Part shown: positions 34,586 to 45,702 of the stretch, in pieces | Numbering within the stretch: position 1 is the stretch's first letter | How the letters are laid out: each line of letters starts with the position of its first letter | Origin: Psilocybe azurescens | Taxonomy: Eukaryota > Basidiomycota > Agaricomycetes > Agaricales > Agrocybaceae | Direction of reading: 5' to 3' | DNA length: 64,000 nt | NCBI GenBank assembly: GCA_023853785.1 | Contig: JAJIRX010000325.1 | Span: 1-64,000, forward strand | Position numbers and translations under genes: made by a program | The notes under the pieces: model-generated | Told to the model about the DNA's origin: nothing | Databases searched by the model: none | What the model saw: the letters and a program-made list of their open reading frames with translations, nothing else

Positions 34586-34760
34586 AGTATTTAGTAATTA
34601 AAAATTTCAAAGATTTACGTACGGGATAACAAAGATTCTAACAAATCAGATTTTGCTGTCTTGAGGCGGATGGTTCTGGTTGATCAGACCAGAAGTTACC
34701 AGACGTCGAGACGGCGAGGGAGAGTTTTTAGATAGAGTGTAGAGTGTACTGTCAAAAATA

Positions 34761-35106
34761 TGTGACAGAAGTGACTATCGTGACTGCGGGAGCGGCGATA
34801 GTTTCGTTCTGCCACACGGATAAAGGTTTGGGTAGTGAAGCTTTAGCTGGTATAGACAGGTATAAGAGCTGGTTATTCACTGGGGGATTGTAGCTACTAC
34901 ACGGTCTGTATTTATACTGTAGAGGAGAGGTCTAGAGCTAGGTAAAAGGGTTTGTGGCTGAGGATAATAAATAGGGTATCTAGTAAAGGAAGGTTTCAGG
35001 GATAAGAGACGAAGTCATGTGTTAGGGGACGAAACGGAGTGGAGTCGAAACGATAAGATTAAAGAGATAGATAATCAGTAAGCAAGGAATGTACCGGATC
35101 GTCACA
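34761..35106 (-). repeat. 5' LTR of the gypsy element
   Basis: 346 bp and nearly identical to 25554-25900. On the element's strand it is the promoter LTR. It lies 89 bp upstream of the PCNA-like ATG, in opposite orientation to that gene. Confidence 0.95.
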
Positions 35107-35111
35107 CCATG
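35107..35111. other. Target-site duplication CCATG (right)
   Basis: Exact copy of 25549-25553, flanking the right LTR. Confidence 0.9.
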
Positions 35112-35195
35112 GATGGTGGTGATGTCATGTCCCTCTTCACGCGTCCGATCGTTTCTTACAAACAACACTCTCACAAAGTGTCTCCTCCCACAACA

Positions 35196-36762
35196 ATGCT
35201 CGAACCAAACTCCAAGAAAAAGCTGCTCGATTGCAAAAACCCTCCCGGTATTCTCCTTGAACGCTGGTAGACTGACTGACTCTCTTCTTTCTTCTTTTCC
35301 GCCCCCATCATCAAAGAGCTCATCACGGACGCCAACTTTGAATGCAACGAAGAGGGCATCGTTCTGTAAGCCATGGGTAACTCACTCGTTGTGCTCGTGC
35401 CAGTCAATTTCTGCGCGCCGGGCTTCACGCGCTATCGCTGCGACAGGCCCCTGCCGCTAGGCGTCAACCTCACCCTCGCTGACCAAGGTGCTCAGGTGCG
35501 CGAAGGACGACGATATTTGCACGTTAAAGATGGCGGACGAGGCGGGCGTGCTGAATCTGGTGTATGAAGCCAAGAGTACTTTTTTTTGCTTTTTTCGCGT
35601 TCATGTGGCATGGGCACGACGCGTCCTCTCTTTTCTTTCTTGCTCCTTCTCCCTTTCTCCTTTAGCTGGTGGGCGCTGACGTGTGCTTTATTTTTCTTTT
35701 TCTTACTCTCCCCTTCTTCCTTCCCCCTTCCCTCCTCACCCATCCATCTAACCCCTCCCCCCCTCCCAGACTCGGACCGCATCGCCGAATACGACATGAA
35801 GCTTATGGACATCGACGCCGACACCCTCACCATCCCTGAGACCGAATACGACACCGACGACACCCTTCCCTCGGCCGAGTTCACATGCATCGTGCGCGAC
35901 CTCTCCCAGCTCGGCGAGAGCGTGCGCATCGAGGTGTCCAAGGAGGGCGTGCTGTTCGCGAGCGACAGCGAGGCTGCAAACGGGAGCGTGCTGCTGCGGC
36001 AGAGAGAGGCTGATAGCAAGAAGTGGAAGAAAAAGGTGTGTTGCGTTGCGTGTTCTTGCGGTATTACCGCTGTATTAACACCCTCCTATTTCCTTCTCAC
36101 AGGCAAACGGCTCTAAACCCTCCAAAAAGCTAAAACCTCACCCAAAAAAATCTTCCAAGGGCAAGTCGAAAGCCAAGTCCTCAGCTGAAGACGACGACGA
36201 CGACAGCGTCCCCGCAGGCATCGTCATCGAGATGAACCAGCACGTCTCGCTCACCTTCTCCAAGAGCGCGAGTTTGAGCGGTAAGGTGCAGTTGTTAATG
36301 AGCAATGACGCATGATGTGCCGTTGTTGGTGGATTTCATTTTCTTTCTTTCTTTCTTTTCTTCTTGGAACAACGCCGTTCTGGCCTGGTCTTTTTTTTTT
36401 TTGATTTTTGATTTTCTGTCCAGGAATGCTCTCGTTGGCTCGCGCTTTCTTTTTCTCGTTCGTTCGTTCGTCCATCCTTCTTTCTTTTTTCTTTCTGTTT
36501 TTTCTTTCTTTTCTTGCAACAACACCATTCTGGTCTGGTCTTTCTTTAGGATTTTCTGTCTTTGAATGCTCTCGTTGGCTCGCCCTTTCTTTTGCTCGTT
36601 CGGTCATTCGTCCTCTCGTTCTTCTTTCTATCATTTATTTTCCCTTTGATCTCCCCCCTTCGCATAAGCTGCACTTACTTACTCACCTCTCTCTAGATTG
36701 CATACGACTTCACCCAGGGATACATCCGGTACTACCTCGCGCCCAAGATCGGCGACGACTAG
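35196..36762 (+). pseudogene. PCNA (sliding clamp) pseudogene
   Basis: PCNA is the trimeric clamp for replicative polymerases. Recognisable parts in order: ELITDANFECNEEGIVL, AM..., GFTRYRCDRPLPLGVNLT, CAKDDDICTLK, VLNLVYEAK, SDRIAEYDMKLMDIDADTL, SAEFTCIVRDLSQLGESVRI, EVSKEGVLFAS, EMNQHVSLTFS, VQLLMSND, GYIRYYLAPKIGDD-stop (36760-36762). Introns lie at about 35267-35316, 35575-35769, 36036-36102 and 36333-36697. Damage: a TAA replaces a Gln codon in GIVL-x-AM (near 35367); an extra C shifts the frame after GVNLT; part of the usual sequence between LTFS and KSA is missing; a 7-bp insertion (GCATGAT) shifts the frame after LLMSND. A Lys/Ser/Asp-rich insert (36103-36230) is longer than in typical PCNA. 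Stop, insertion and deletion argue for a true pseudogene. Confidence 0.85.
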
Positions 36763-37973
36763 AGGTAGAGGCTGGACGCACTAATCCCCACGTCGATGGC
36801 TCCCCGCCGCCGGCCAACTGGTGTTGAAGGAGCAGGATGCGACGAGGAGTCACAAAGATAGGTAGAGGCTGAAATGTTGCCGGAGATGATGATATAGAGA
36901 AACGTGATGCTGCCGGTGAAGAGCAAAAGGGAGGCCATGTATCGTGAATACGACGCCGTCCACGGCGACGAGGAGAAAAAAGGCGACGTGTACATGTAGA
37001 TTGCGAAGCTCTTTCAACATGAGCTGAGTACCGTTCGCGCTGACGAACCCTAAGCATGCCTAGAATACGACCAGGTTGTTGGAGAGATCTTGCGAGGCTT
37101 TAGAAGGGTTGTTGAGGGACCATGCTCCCTCTTTTATGCTGCGGTGAAGTCCTCAGAATTTAATGACATGCCTGTCGATACCTGTACTCCAAAGTAAGCA
37201 CCTCGTAAAACACGCACTCGCCAAAAAAAACAGCTCAGGAAGACGGTGGAAGGAAAACGTAGTACTATGCAGCAGGAGCGGATGGATGGGTGTGTTAAAT
37301 TTGATAGACCTGGGGAGGAGTGGAAACGAGGAGGATGGCTATTACAGCGGCGTCTGGCCTTGGGATTAATGCTAGACCAAATGAGATGGGAGGGAATGTG
37401 GCGGGGCTTTGCCTAAGGAGTATGGGTTGTTTCCGACAGAAGACATTTTCTAAGTGTAAGCCATCTGGTGTGCCTATCCCTGCTCGAGATAATTATTAGA
37501 ACGCCAACCGGCACTCACCACTGGCTTACATACTGCTTGCCACATCACCAAGTTCAACAACGAAGTTTATTAATGGCTATCCACGTCCCTTCTCTTTAAT
37601 GCGAACGGGTATTTATTGGGTGATATACATACACAAAAACGAAGTGCGAGAAAGAAAAAGGTCATATTGGGTACTCGAAAAAGCGCAGACGATTGTCATG
37701 GCCGTGTTCAACCTAACATGATAAGTCTATGAAAGTCAAACATTGGTTTCAAACGCAGACTTACCCAGTCACGAAGTATACCGAGAATCAACTCCAGATT
37801 AACAGTTGGATCGTGACGCTCCCCCCAAAGGAATTGGCTCTAACCAATATACAATTTTGTTTTGTCCATGCGTAGCGCTCTCCGCATCGTAGGCAAAAAT
37901 ACCCACCGCTTGCCACTAGTAACACAACCTCGAAAGGTTTTCAGTCTAAAGGGGAGTAATTTCAAGATCACAT
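36763..37973. other. Spacer, possible remnant of a membrane protein on the minus strand
   Basis: A minus-strand ORF at 36759-36995 is hydrophobic (SLLLFTGSITFLYIIISG). No family can be named and no start or splice sites were fixed. The rest holds nothing recognised. Confidence 0.25.
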
Positions 37974-38408
37974 TCATATTAGATAGGAATCAACATACTG
38001 CAGGTCCTGTGCCTTAATGATAGCGGCCATCGCCGCTTGAGGAAGTGACATTGTGGGGTTGAAAAGGTCTTCGGGCTTCGCTTCGTAGATGTTGCACTTG
38101 AGCGATTTGTAAACTCCAGGATCGCTGAAAGCGAAAGCTTTCGATTTAATAATTCGATCTACGTAGATGAAGTTAGACCCAGCGCCAGGCAACTGTGACA
38201 CATAATGACCTTGCACAGCCTTGTCACCGTAGATGAGCATATAATCCACCACTCCGCCAAACGAATTTTCCGTGCTTCCAAGTAGCACGTCCTCAACACG
38301 AAATTCTGGAGCGATGACAACACCAGATGAGTCTGTCTCTAGATTTGATGCGACGTGGATCAAGAGGATGTTGATGAGGATACAACAGCCAGCCTCTGAC
38401 TGTGGCAA
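37974..38408 (-). CDS. Conserved-looking protein of unknown function, probably C-terminal part
   Basis: An uninterrupted 144-codon reading with protein-like composition: ENSFGGVVDYMLIYG, LPGAGSNFIYVDRIIKSKAF, KPEDLFNPTMSLPQAAMAAI, stop at 37974. The first residues (MPQSEAGCCILINILLIHVA) look internal, and the upstream strand (38409-38500) may hold an intron and earlier exon, so this is likely a fragment. There is no signal peptide and no named domain. Its codons are ordinary and CpG-containing, unlike the repeat islands. Confidence 0.4.
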   Translation of the reverse strand: MPQSEAGCCILINILLIHVASNLETDSSGVVIAPEFRVEDVLLGSTENSFGGVVDYMLIYGDKAVQGHYVSQLPGAGSNFIYVDRIIKSKAFAFSDPGVYKSLKCNIYEAKPEDLFNPTMSLPQAAMAAIIKAQDLQYVDSYLI

Positions 38409-38539
38409 AAATTAGTAGTTCACAATGAACGAGAAACAGTCCCAAACCTCAAGTGAGACGTACTTTAGGACGTCGTGAATAATCACATGTGACTCGTTTC
38501 AGCGGATATCGGTCACGGGTGTGACAGCTGCGGCAGTTC

Positions 38540-38690
38540 GGCATTCCGATCCCTCACCCATCCATCTAACCTCCCCCCCCCCCCGAGAGACTCGGACCGC
38601 ATCGCCGAATACGACATGAAGCTCATGGACATCGACACCGATACCCTTACCATCCTCGAGACCGAATACGACGCCGCTGCCATAGAATAG
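38540..38690 (+). pseudogene. PCNA exon fragment with flanking intron end
   Basis: 38540-38585 repeats the C-rich intron end of the PCNA pseudogene (CTCACCCATCCATCTAAC, C run). 38589-38690 repeats the following exon start (DSDRIAEYDMKLMDIDTDTL), ending after ETEYDAA in a stop. Because the intron tail is copied too, this is a DNA-level partial duplication, not a retrocopy. Its source is about 2.8 kb upstream (35740-35860). Confidence 0.85.
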
Positions 38691-38699
38691 TGAATATGT

Positions 38700-39196
38700 G
38701 AAGGTTACTGTGTGCATGATGCATGATGTATAAGAGAACTAGGAGGAGCACGTATGGATTTTTCCCAATAGTTACTATGTGCAGAACGAGGAGAAGCACG
38801 CACATATTTTTACCATGCTGTCGCGGATGCCCAGGCCCCCCCCTCCCATTGCTCCAGCTGTATACTCTACGTCACGGTGCCGTTCGGATGAAGAAGCCGT
38901 TGCAATCATCAACGCCATTGCGGACGTACATGAGCGTTGTCGGCAAGTTCTCGGTCTAGACTTCATTTTAGGTAAAACTGGTTTGCTGCCATTGTTGCGG
39001 AGCACCTTCTGAACTCGAAGGCAGTTATCATTACTGGGCACCAGGGACAGTCTGGAGGATCTTGAGCAGCAGTGTTTGGGGATCACAAATGTGGCCACCA
39101 AAAAGAAATCCATTGATAATATTTATATATAATATAAGCCTGGACACTTAGGCTGTGTATAGACAATGTCCAAAAATACGATCAAGACATAAATTA
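38700..39196. other. Spacer with duplicated short motif
   Basis: GAACTAGGAGGAGCACGTATGG / GAACGAGGAGAAGCACGCACAT type repeats occur near 38735 and 38785. A plus-strand ORF (38779-39012) has no recognised domain. Confidence 0.25.
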
Positions 39197-40451
39197 TCAA
39201 ACATTGCATCCTGTTTCTCCACTATGACCTGAAGGCAAACTATCTGTCTTTGGAACACCTGCCACTTCCACAGCTGATAGGGACTGGCCTGCAAGAGAAT
39301 TGGCTGGCATTGATTTTTCACTCACAGGTTCCTGACGACTCCAATGCGGCGTAATATGAATGTCACCGGCATTAATGTCACCTTGGTCATTTGAAACGCG
39401 ACCGAGAAACCAGCAAACCAGCACAAGTAGATTGGATGTTATTATACCTACGGCTTCCTTGATTAGATGAATCAATGTTCTAGTTTGTCGCTGTAAATAT
39501 GAAAAGAGTAACTCACTTCGGCTTGACATGCCATTATCCATACTACAAGAGCGCTGGGTCCAACGACATATCCACCATATGAGATGGTACAGAGTACAAT
39601 AGACCCAATCAGGGTTATTGAGCTAGCAGAGAATACCACCCGTACCCGAAGACGCTCGTTCGCAGGAAGATTGATGTCCCACAATTGATGTAGGGGTATT
39701 GTGATTAGTGCGATATCACCAATCACATCCACTGTCCCATGTAATCCTAATTAGAACTAGTTGATCACACAAACTGCCAAGTCGCAATGACTCACAAACT
39801 GTATTCCCAATTGTCACTCGAGAGGCTGGCCCACAGATGAGAATTTGGGAATTGGTAAACTGCCACTTGGTGTGGACAGCGCATGTCACCGTCATCCCAA
39901 CTAAGAGCGCAACCCAAAAACAAAAAATGCAATAGTCATGCCAATAGCCAGGCGTCGTGACCTTGACCAAATGGGTGTAATCCGGACAACCGCAAGGGCT
40001 AGGCTGATTCGAGACCACCTATGGATGTGTAGTCAGACAATGGGAACAGTGATTAATGCTCCATTACTTCACATACCAATTAACCGTGGCGAAGAAAGAG
40101 GAACCAAAGTAACTGAATAATGCTCTGTCTTCTCTGGACACTAAGAATTCATATGTAAGAATGCTATGATCCATGTCGCATCTCAGCTAAATGAACACTT
40201 ACTTGTTATATTCCTCAGACGCAACCACAACATGGCGATATTTAGGCAATCGGTAATGGCTGGAATAATGGTAGTATAGTCGTCCCACCACAGGCGTCGA
40301 GTTCTACGTCGGTTCTCAAAGCGTAGACATGTTGAGGAGATGGCGATACCATGGAGGATTGATATGCACACTAACAATGTGTCAGTGTTCGAAATATGGC
40401 AGTTGGAGACGGTAGACCTTTCCAGGGTAGGTAATGTTGTGACGGAATCAT
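39197..40451 (-). CDS. Fungal rhodopsin/Pth11-like seven-TM membrane protein
   Basis: Start ATG at 40451 (MIPSQHYLPWK), then a 47-nt intron (GTCTACCG...TTGTTAG). The second exon has ISILHGIAISSTCLRFENRR and LWWDDYTTIIPAITDCLNIA, the WWDD signature after TM1 of this family. Later exons: YWHDYCIFCFWVALLVGMTV (about 39960-39890), then a Cys-containing loop, MDVIGDIALITIPLHQLWDI and FSASSITLIGSIVLC (39732-39590), and, after an intron ending TTTACAG, IKEAVGIITSNLLVLVCWF with a polar cytoplasmic tail and stop at 39197-39199. Such proteins sit in the plasma membrane; some relatives act in surface sensing. Splice sites for the middle exons are not all resolved, and a few frame breaks may exist. Confidence 0.65.
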
Positions 40452-43400
40452 AGATTAATACAATATTGCAGGATGAGTATTGTCTAAATGACAATTCGAG
40501 TGACGCTGCACAGACAGGAGGGGACGATAGAATGGAAGATGCACGGATAGTGGTTCGCCTCGAGAGGGAAAGAGGGAGCCGGGAAACTTGGTGTACTCGA
40601 CAGAATGTTGGGCTTGTGTTCAGAAGTCCAAAATTATATTCTAGCGGCTAGCTGGTAAGTAACCACCATCGCCACCTTTCAATCAATGCAAATTGATTTT
40701 GTTCCGAGTTTTCGGTTCAATTTACAATTGCCGTCGTTCTCACAGGCACCAAAAGTGACATAAAACTTCATTCAGTTCTACGCAGCCGTTCCTTATTCGA
40801 ATCCTCGATTCAGTTATTTTTCCCACTGTTACAGTAACCACGGCGTAGATTTAGGGTTTCAAGAGCAAATCATGAAATGGATACTCAATGATTCCAAAGA
40901 GACATAATTATTCTAAATAATGTATTGGGTAGCTGTAGTGCATTGTAAATCAGTACATGCAAGATTCCAACAGAATAATTACAATCAATTCGACTCGGTG
41001 TATTGCAGTTATTGCAGTTATTCTGATAAGACCATCGTTAGGAGAACGTCGTACAAAGTACAGAAACATGTTAGAACTACATAGACGCACCATGAACCAT
41101 GCATATCGGCGTAATCATTGAGCCGGAGCTAGCCTTAAATTTGATGTCATTCCTGTTCCTCCGGTCCTTGCAAACTGCAACGGCGAACTCACACTCGCCT
41201 TCCCGTTCCTTAGCTATCTTTATCCCAACCAGGATACTTAGGCGTCCTCACCGAGCCCACTGCTAAATCCTTTCTCCTCTCCTCCATATTCGGCTCTTCA
41301 GGTTCTTAATAGGCCAAACTCGGGCAAAGAGAAATGTCCATCCCGGTCTGTGCACGTCAGTGCACCCTTTGCACTGACACAGATTTCTGAGAATACGTTT
41401 TATTTGTGGTATATGGGAAGATTCTTGACTGAGTATCATATAATAAGGTAATAAGCATGTATAGATGTATTTCTGTGGCAACTACGTAGTATGGCGATTT
41501 CGATGGCTGTGTTGTGATCAAAAAATCGTGAGAATGGTCAAAAATTGTCGAATCAGTGACTTGTTGCTTCTTCATAGGCGGAGGCTTGGATATCTAAGAG
41601 ATATTAAAAAAAGGAATGTGCTTTATCAGTACTTTAATCTTTTAAAAATAAGTACACTGTCTCTGACAGAAGTACTACAGTACATATAAGTTCTGATCGG
41701 CCGCGTTTGGTGGCTGTGCTGAAAAGCGACATCCCCGTGGACGGGCGTCAAACTCACGCACAAACTAGAGAAGTGCTACGTACACCATAGTACGGCTATT
41801 AATCAAGTCTAAAAGTCATATCTAGCTTGATAAAATTGTCAGGAAATGACATAATATATCCATATCATAATTGAGAGAGCTGAACTATAATTGATAATGA
41901 CTCGAAATGAGCCCATACATAATCAATCTAACGAACGTTAGTTAATTAGTTTCTTAGTTAGCAGTAGAAAATACGTCATATAAGTCATAATAGCGATACA
42001 ACTGCAATGTCATTTTCCACAACCCAACCCGCTTTTGCCTATATTATTCAATGCCTACAACAACAAACGACTCCCCGCGCAACGGTAACATGCATGACAT
42101 CAAGGCCTCAATATACAAACATTATCGCTGGAATTTTGACAGCGCACAAGGTTGCTATAGCTGATAAGCAATCTTATGAACACGCAACTGTAATACAGCC
42201 GTGTATTGAAACGCATACATTCTAGGAGCAGGAAAGGATTAGTATAGCACAGGTCCAGCGGGTAAGCATCTGGAGCTTCAAAAGCCTCGACATGTAGCTC
42301 CGCATGCGAAAATCAAGCTCCTCTCAAATTCAAGCGCCGCATGGACCATATCGAGACATGAACTCGTCCGTTTTTAATTCTCCTCGCGGCACTTGCTCAC
42401 TCCCCTTTATATTCCACGTTTAACATGAGTCAATGGTCGGCCGAGTTTTCATTGTTCATAAGGCGAAGCAGATGAGTTGAAACCGGTGTCTGCGGGGTCT
42501 CAGAAGCACTGATGGGGTAGTCACTCGACCAGCGCTGTCTTTCCAGGCAAGCTTGAGCTTCAACATAAATCTGCAAAGAGGGGAGGTAGTGCAGCGGAAA
42601 ACACAACAGGGCAGAGTTGGATAGTTTGATAAATGTGATAAGTGAGATTTATTGTATATTCGGAAGAGTTTTGTTGTGTTTTTCTTATCTACAAGTGATG
42701 TTGAAGCGCATATATCGACTTTTTATGTGTGTAGCCGGACGTTTAAGTATGTCTTCAAGTACTCCATAATGGCGTCAACTCGGATGTTGCATCCTTCGCC
42801 TACGTCAGAAACCCTACCATCTCCTTCGTTGACTTTCACGTCATTTTCCATACCCACACCCACACCCGCACTCACATCCGCACCCGCCTCTTTCACTCTC
42901 GCCTACTACTTCTTGCTCCCACCTCGCACCCACCTCATTCCCTCATATCATGTTTTATTCATCCCTGCAATATAGAAAATAGCTACAACAGGACCGTGGA
43001 ACAGGCTTCTAATCACATGCTAAACCGATGCAGTGACGCCATCATGACTTTACCTGTGCATTTTAACCATCGCACGCGGATCGTGCACCTCATTCTGAGT
43101 TCGTGGCGCAATTTCATACGTGTTCTCTGCTCACTTCTATTTGAGGCTCATTGGATCATTGAATACAGCAAACTAGTTTGAATTTACATCCATTGGTACT
43201 ACCCTCATTCTGTATTCTGATTTTCCATAATTTGACATTGAGCATTGTAGTAATGTGGTCTCGTCCTACACCTACGAAATGATATAGCTTTGTGCACAGC
43301 GACGATCATCCTGATATCGATCATTAATGGACATGGCGAATGCCATATGAGATCATTGTTCTTTTGAGCTGCTCCCTTACATCGTCCCCTTTCCAGACAT

Positions 43401-45702
43401 GCTCGTACTTCATCGGCATCGAAAGTCCCATTGACGACTGTTCCTGCTCTACCGCTCCATAATCCCAAAGATACATTAGACCAACTGGCCACTGATACGA
43501 TATCTCGTAGTGTGAGATAGACTGGCAACAAATTGAAGTAACGACCAGATAATGCTTTAGCTTGTCTCATATCTCCCGGTTCAGGTTGCTGCATACACAT
43601 ATTTGATGAAGACAAGTATGAGGGTATGACGGCCAGACGATGATCTCCGAATACATATTTTGAGCCCTTCTATTTAATCTGCACATTGCTTGAGCTCACC
43701 TCGGTCTTAATACGCCGATCTCATCGTCTTCTTATGGTCGGCTACATCGGATGCCTAGGGAGAATATCAACTCTACACTCCAAGATTATACGGATTTGTG
43801 GGCGTCAGACTGACAAATGGCAAATAGTGTGTTTCGGGTACTCTATGAGGGTTAGCCATCATCAGAGTACTGGCATACGCAGTGCCGATCTCGTAGGTGC
43901 TACAGATACAATAGACTCGATGTAGATGTACTTTGGGAGAAGAGTGTAATTTAGATACCGAATCAGTTACATGTCTAACGCAACATTTTGTCCAACAATT
44001 TTGTTGAGGACAACACCATATGTCCAGTGAGTGAACTGAGGAAATCGAATCACGGTAGTTGCGGGATAATTTCTGGGAACGTCCATATTCCTTCTTGTAC
44101 GCAGTGCTTGCTGGATTGGTTGTTCATGCTTCATCTTACTTGCCCCCTCTTAATATCATTTCTTCACGGTCAGATCATGATACGTACGCAGTGTGTCACT
44201 GCATACTTAAAGATAGAATTTCCTTTGTTCGCTGGATTTTTACTTTACTTTACTCACGTACTAAATAGTTCTTTACTGTCTTTGAGTTTCGTTACTGCTT
44301 TGGATGATAATCACATTGCGTAGTGTTCCGCGTGCGTCTGGGAGTTGGTTCGATTAGTCTTATTGAGAATGAGCGAGATGAGAGAGTGGATAGGGTACGT
44401 TTCTAGAGGGTACGTCCCACACTGTGATTTATTTTTATTTTGAGTGATGATCGGAATCGTAATAAGTTCTTCTCGTTGAAACTACAGTAATAACTTGATA
44501 TTCACTGGGCTAGGAGAGCATTCATGCAGTTTACAACTTCGAATGTCTGGGCTCTGCAACTGGACGGAGAAGATGGATAGGGAAAGTACACATATGCATT
44601 TGCATCCGTGACATATATCTACAGACCATGTCGACTCTCTACACCTACAATAGCCCCACTTGAGAACTCGTACCGAGTACTAGCGAGGGTCTCATTATGT
44701 TCAGCCACTGGTCTTTCATGCCCGTGCATGAGCCTGGAGCATACGGAAGAAATGGTGAAGGTCGAGGCCGAGGTCGAGGTTGTAGTCATAGTTGAGCAGA
44801 ATTCTAGGATCCAATCATTGAATGTACATGTATGTACATAGTGAGAAGTTAACGTCCGGATTGTGAGGAGAGATGGCGGAAGATGGTGAGTGCGGTACGA
44901 TCTTTGCAATTCGACCTCAACCTTAACCATGACCGGACTCACAGTTCGCAGACTCCATTTTCACCATCCCGTTAACGACGGCACGTATCCCGGCGAGCAT
45001 GATAATTGATCTCCATGTTCGATCTGAAAGAATGTCTGCACAGAGCGCGCCCAGCACCTTGGTCAGTTCACTGAGGGTTATGATGTGACATTGGGGAGTT
45101 GAATGTCACTGTACATTGAATGAACACTGTCCGATCAAACCCATGAAACAGTGCGGAGGTTATGTATAAACAGAGATGAAATAACCGCTGCGCTATGTAA
45201 TAAAGAAAGGCTCCACCATACCGACAAAGCTATCGGTCCTTGTTGTGCTCGATCACGACTTTGATTTTAAATTGAAGAACAGGTACATTAGGCACATTAA
45301 GCCCACTCATCCCGATGTTTTCCAGTACATGGAAGATGTTAGGGGTTTCTGACGAGGATTTTGAGCAATCATGGTTGAGCTGGAAAAGTGAAAGCTGGGT
45401 GATTGATATTGTGCGCTATCTCTGCGCATGAGAGCACACCTCTGGCCATAAATAGTGGGAGAGTTATTGAGTCAGTAACTAGTTATAACTTTGACAATTA
45501 CGCCAACTCCAAACACGCTCAAATAGTAACTACCAGACCACAGGTATCATGCCTGATTGCACGGGCATGTGACTTGCCAAACACATCATCACGTGTTGTT
45601 TAAACCGCGTCGCGTTTGCGTATGCAGTTATAACTTCCTTGATTAAACTTCTTCTCAGCTCTTCTATACTTACTCGATTATACACACTCTGGAGACTACA
45701 TC
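40452..45702. other. Long gene-poor stretch
   Basis: No confident gene in 5.2 kb. Short ORFs (minus 43205-43615; plus 42652-42975, which is Thr/Pro-rich simple sequence from CACCCACACCCGCACTC; plus 43988-44323) show no known domain. Base composition is balanced and CpG is present, so this is not part of the AT-rich repeat islands. Confidence 0.3.

Larger units (their letters stand above)
25554..35106 (-). mobile_element. Ty3/gypsy LTR retrotransposon with chromodomain integrase
   Basis: A 9,553-bp element on the minus strand with LTRs of 347 and 346 bp, termini TGTGAC...GTCACA and 5-bp target duplications. In order on the minus strand: gag (34585 to about 32090, with zinc knuckle), a repeated module region, aspartic protease, reverse transcriptase, RNase H, integrase with chromodomain, and an extra ORF before the 3' LTR. 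The order RT-RNaseH-IN with a C-terminal chromodomain is that of chromoviruses. The LTRs differ by one substitution and one A-run length, so insertion looks recent, yet the coding region has several frame switches. No clear tRNA primer-binding site follows the 5' LTR. A short purine stretch (CGGAGGGC) lies just before the 3' LTR. Confidence 0.93.

Noticed and set aside
35492..36019. Minus-strand ORF opposite the PCNA-like exons
   Set aside because: Shadow of the coding strand; the plus-strand reading matches PCNA.
36251..36634. Lys/Arg/Glu-rich minus-strand ORFs
   Set aside because: They lie in the T/C-rich last intron of the PCNA pseudogene and reflect TTTCTTTC simple sequence.
40790..40815. 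Possible tRNA B box (TTCGAATCC)
   Set aside because: No A box at a suitable distance and no terminator.
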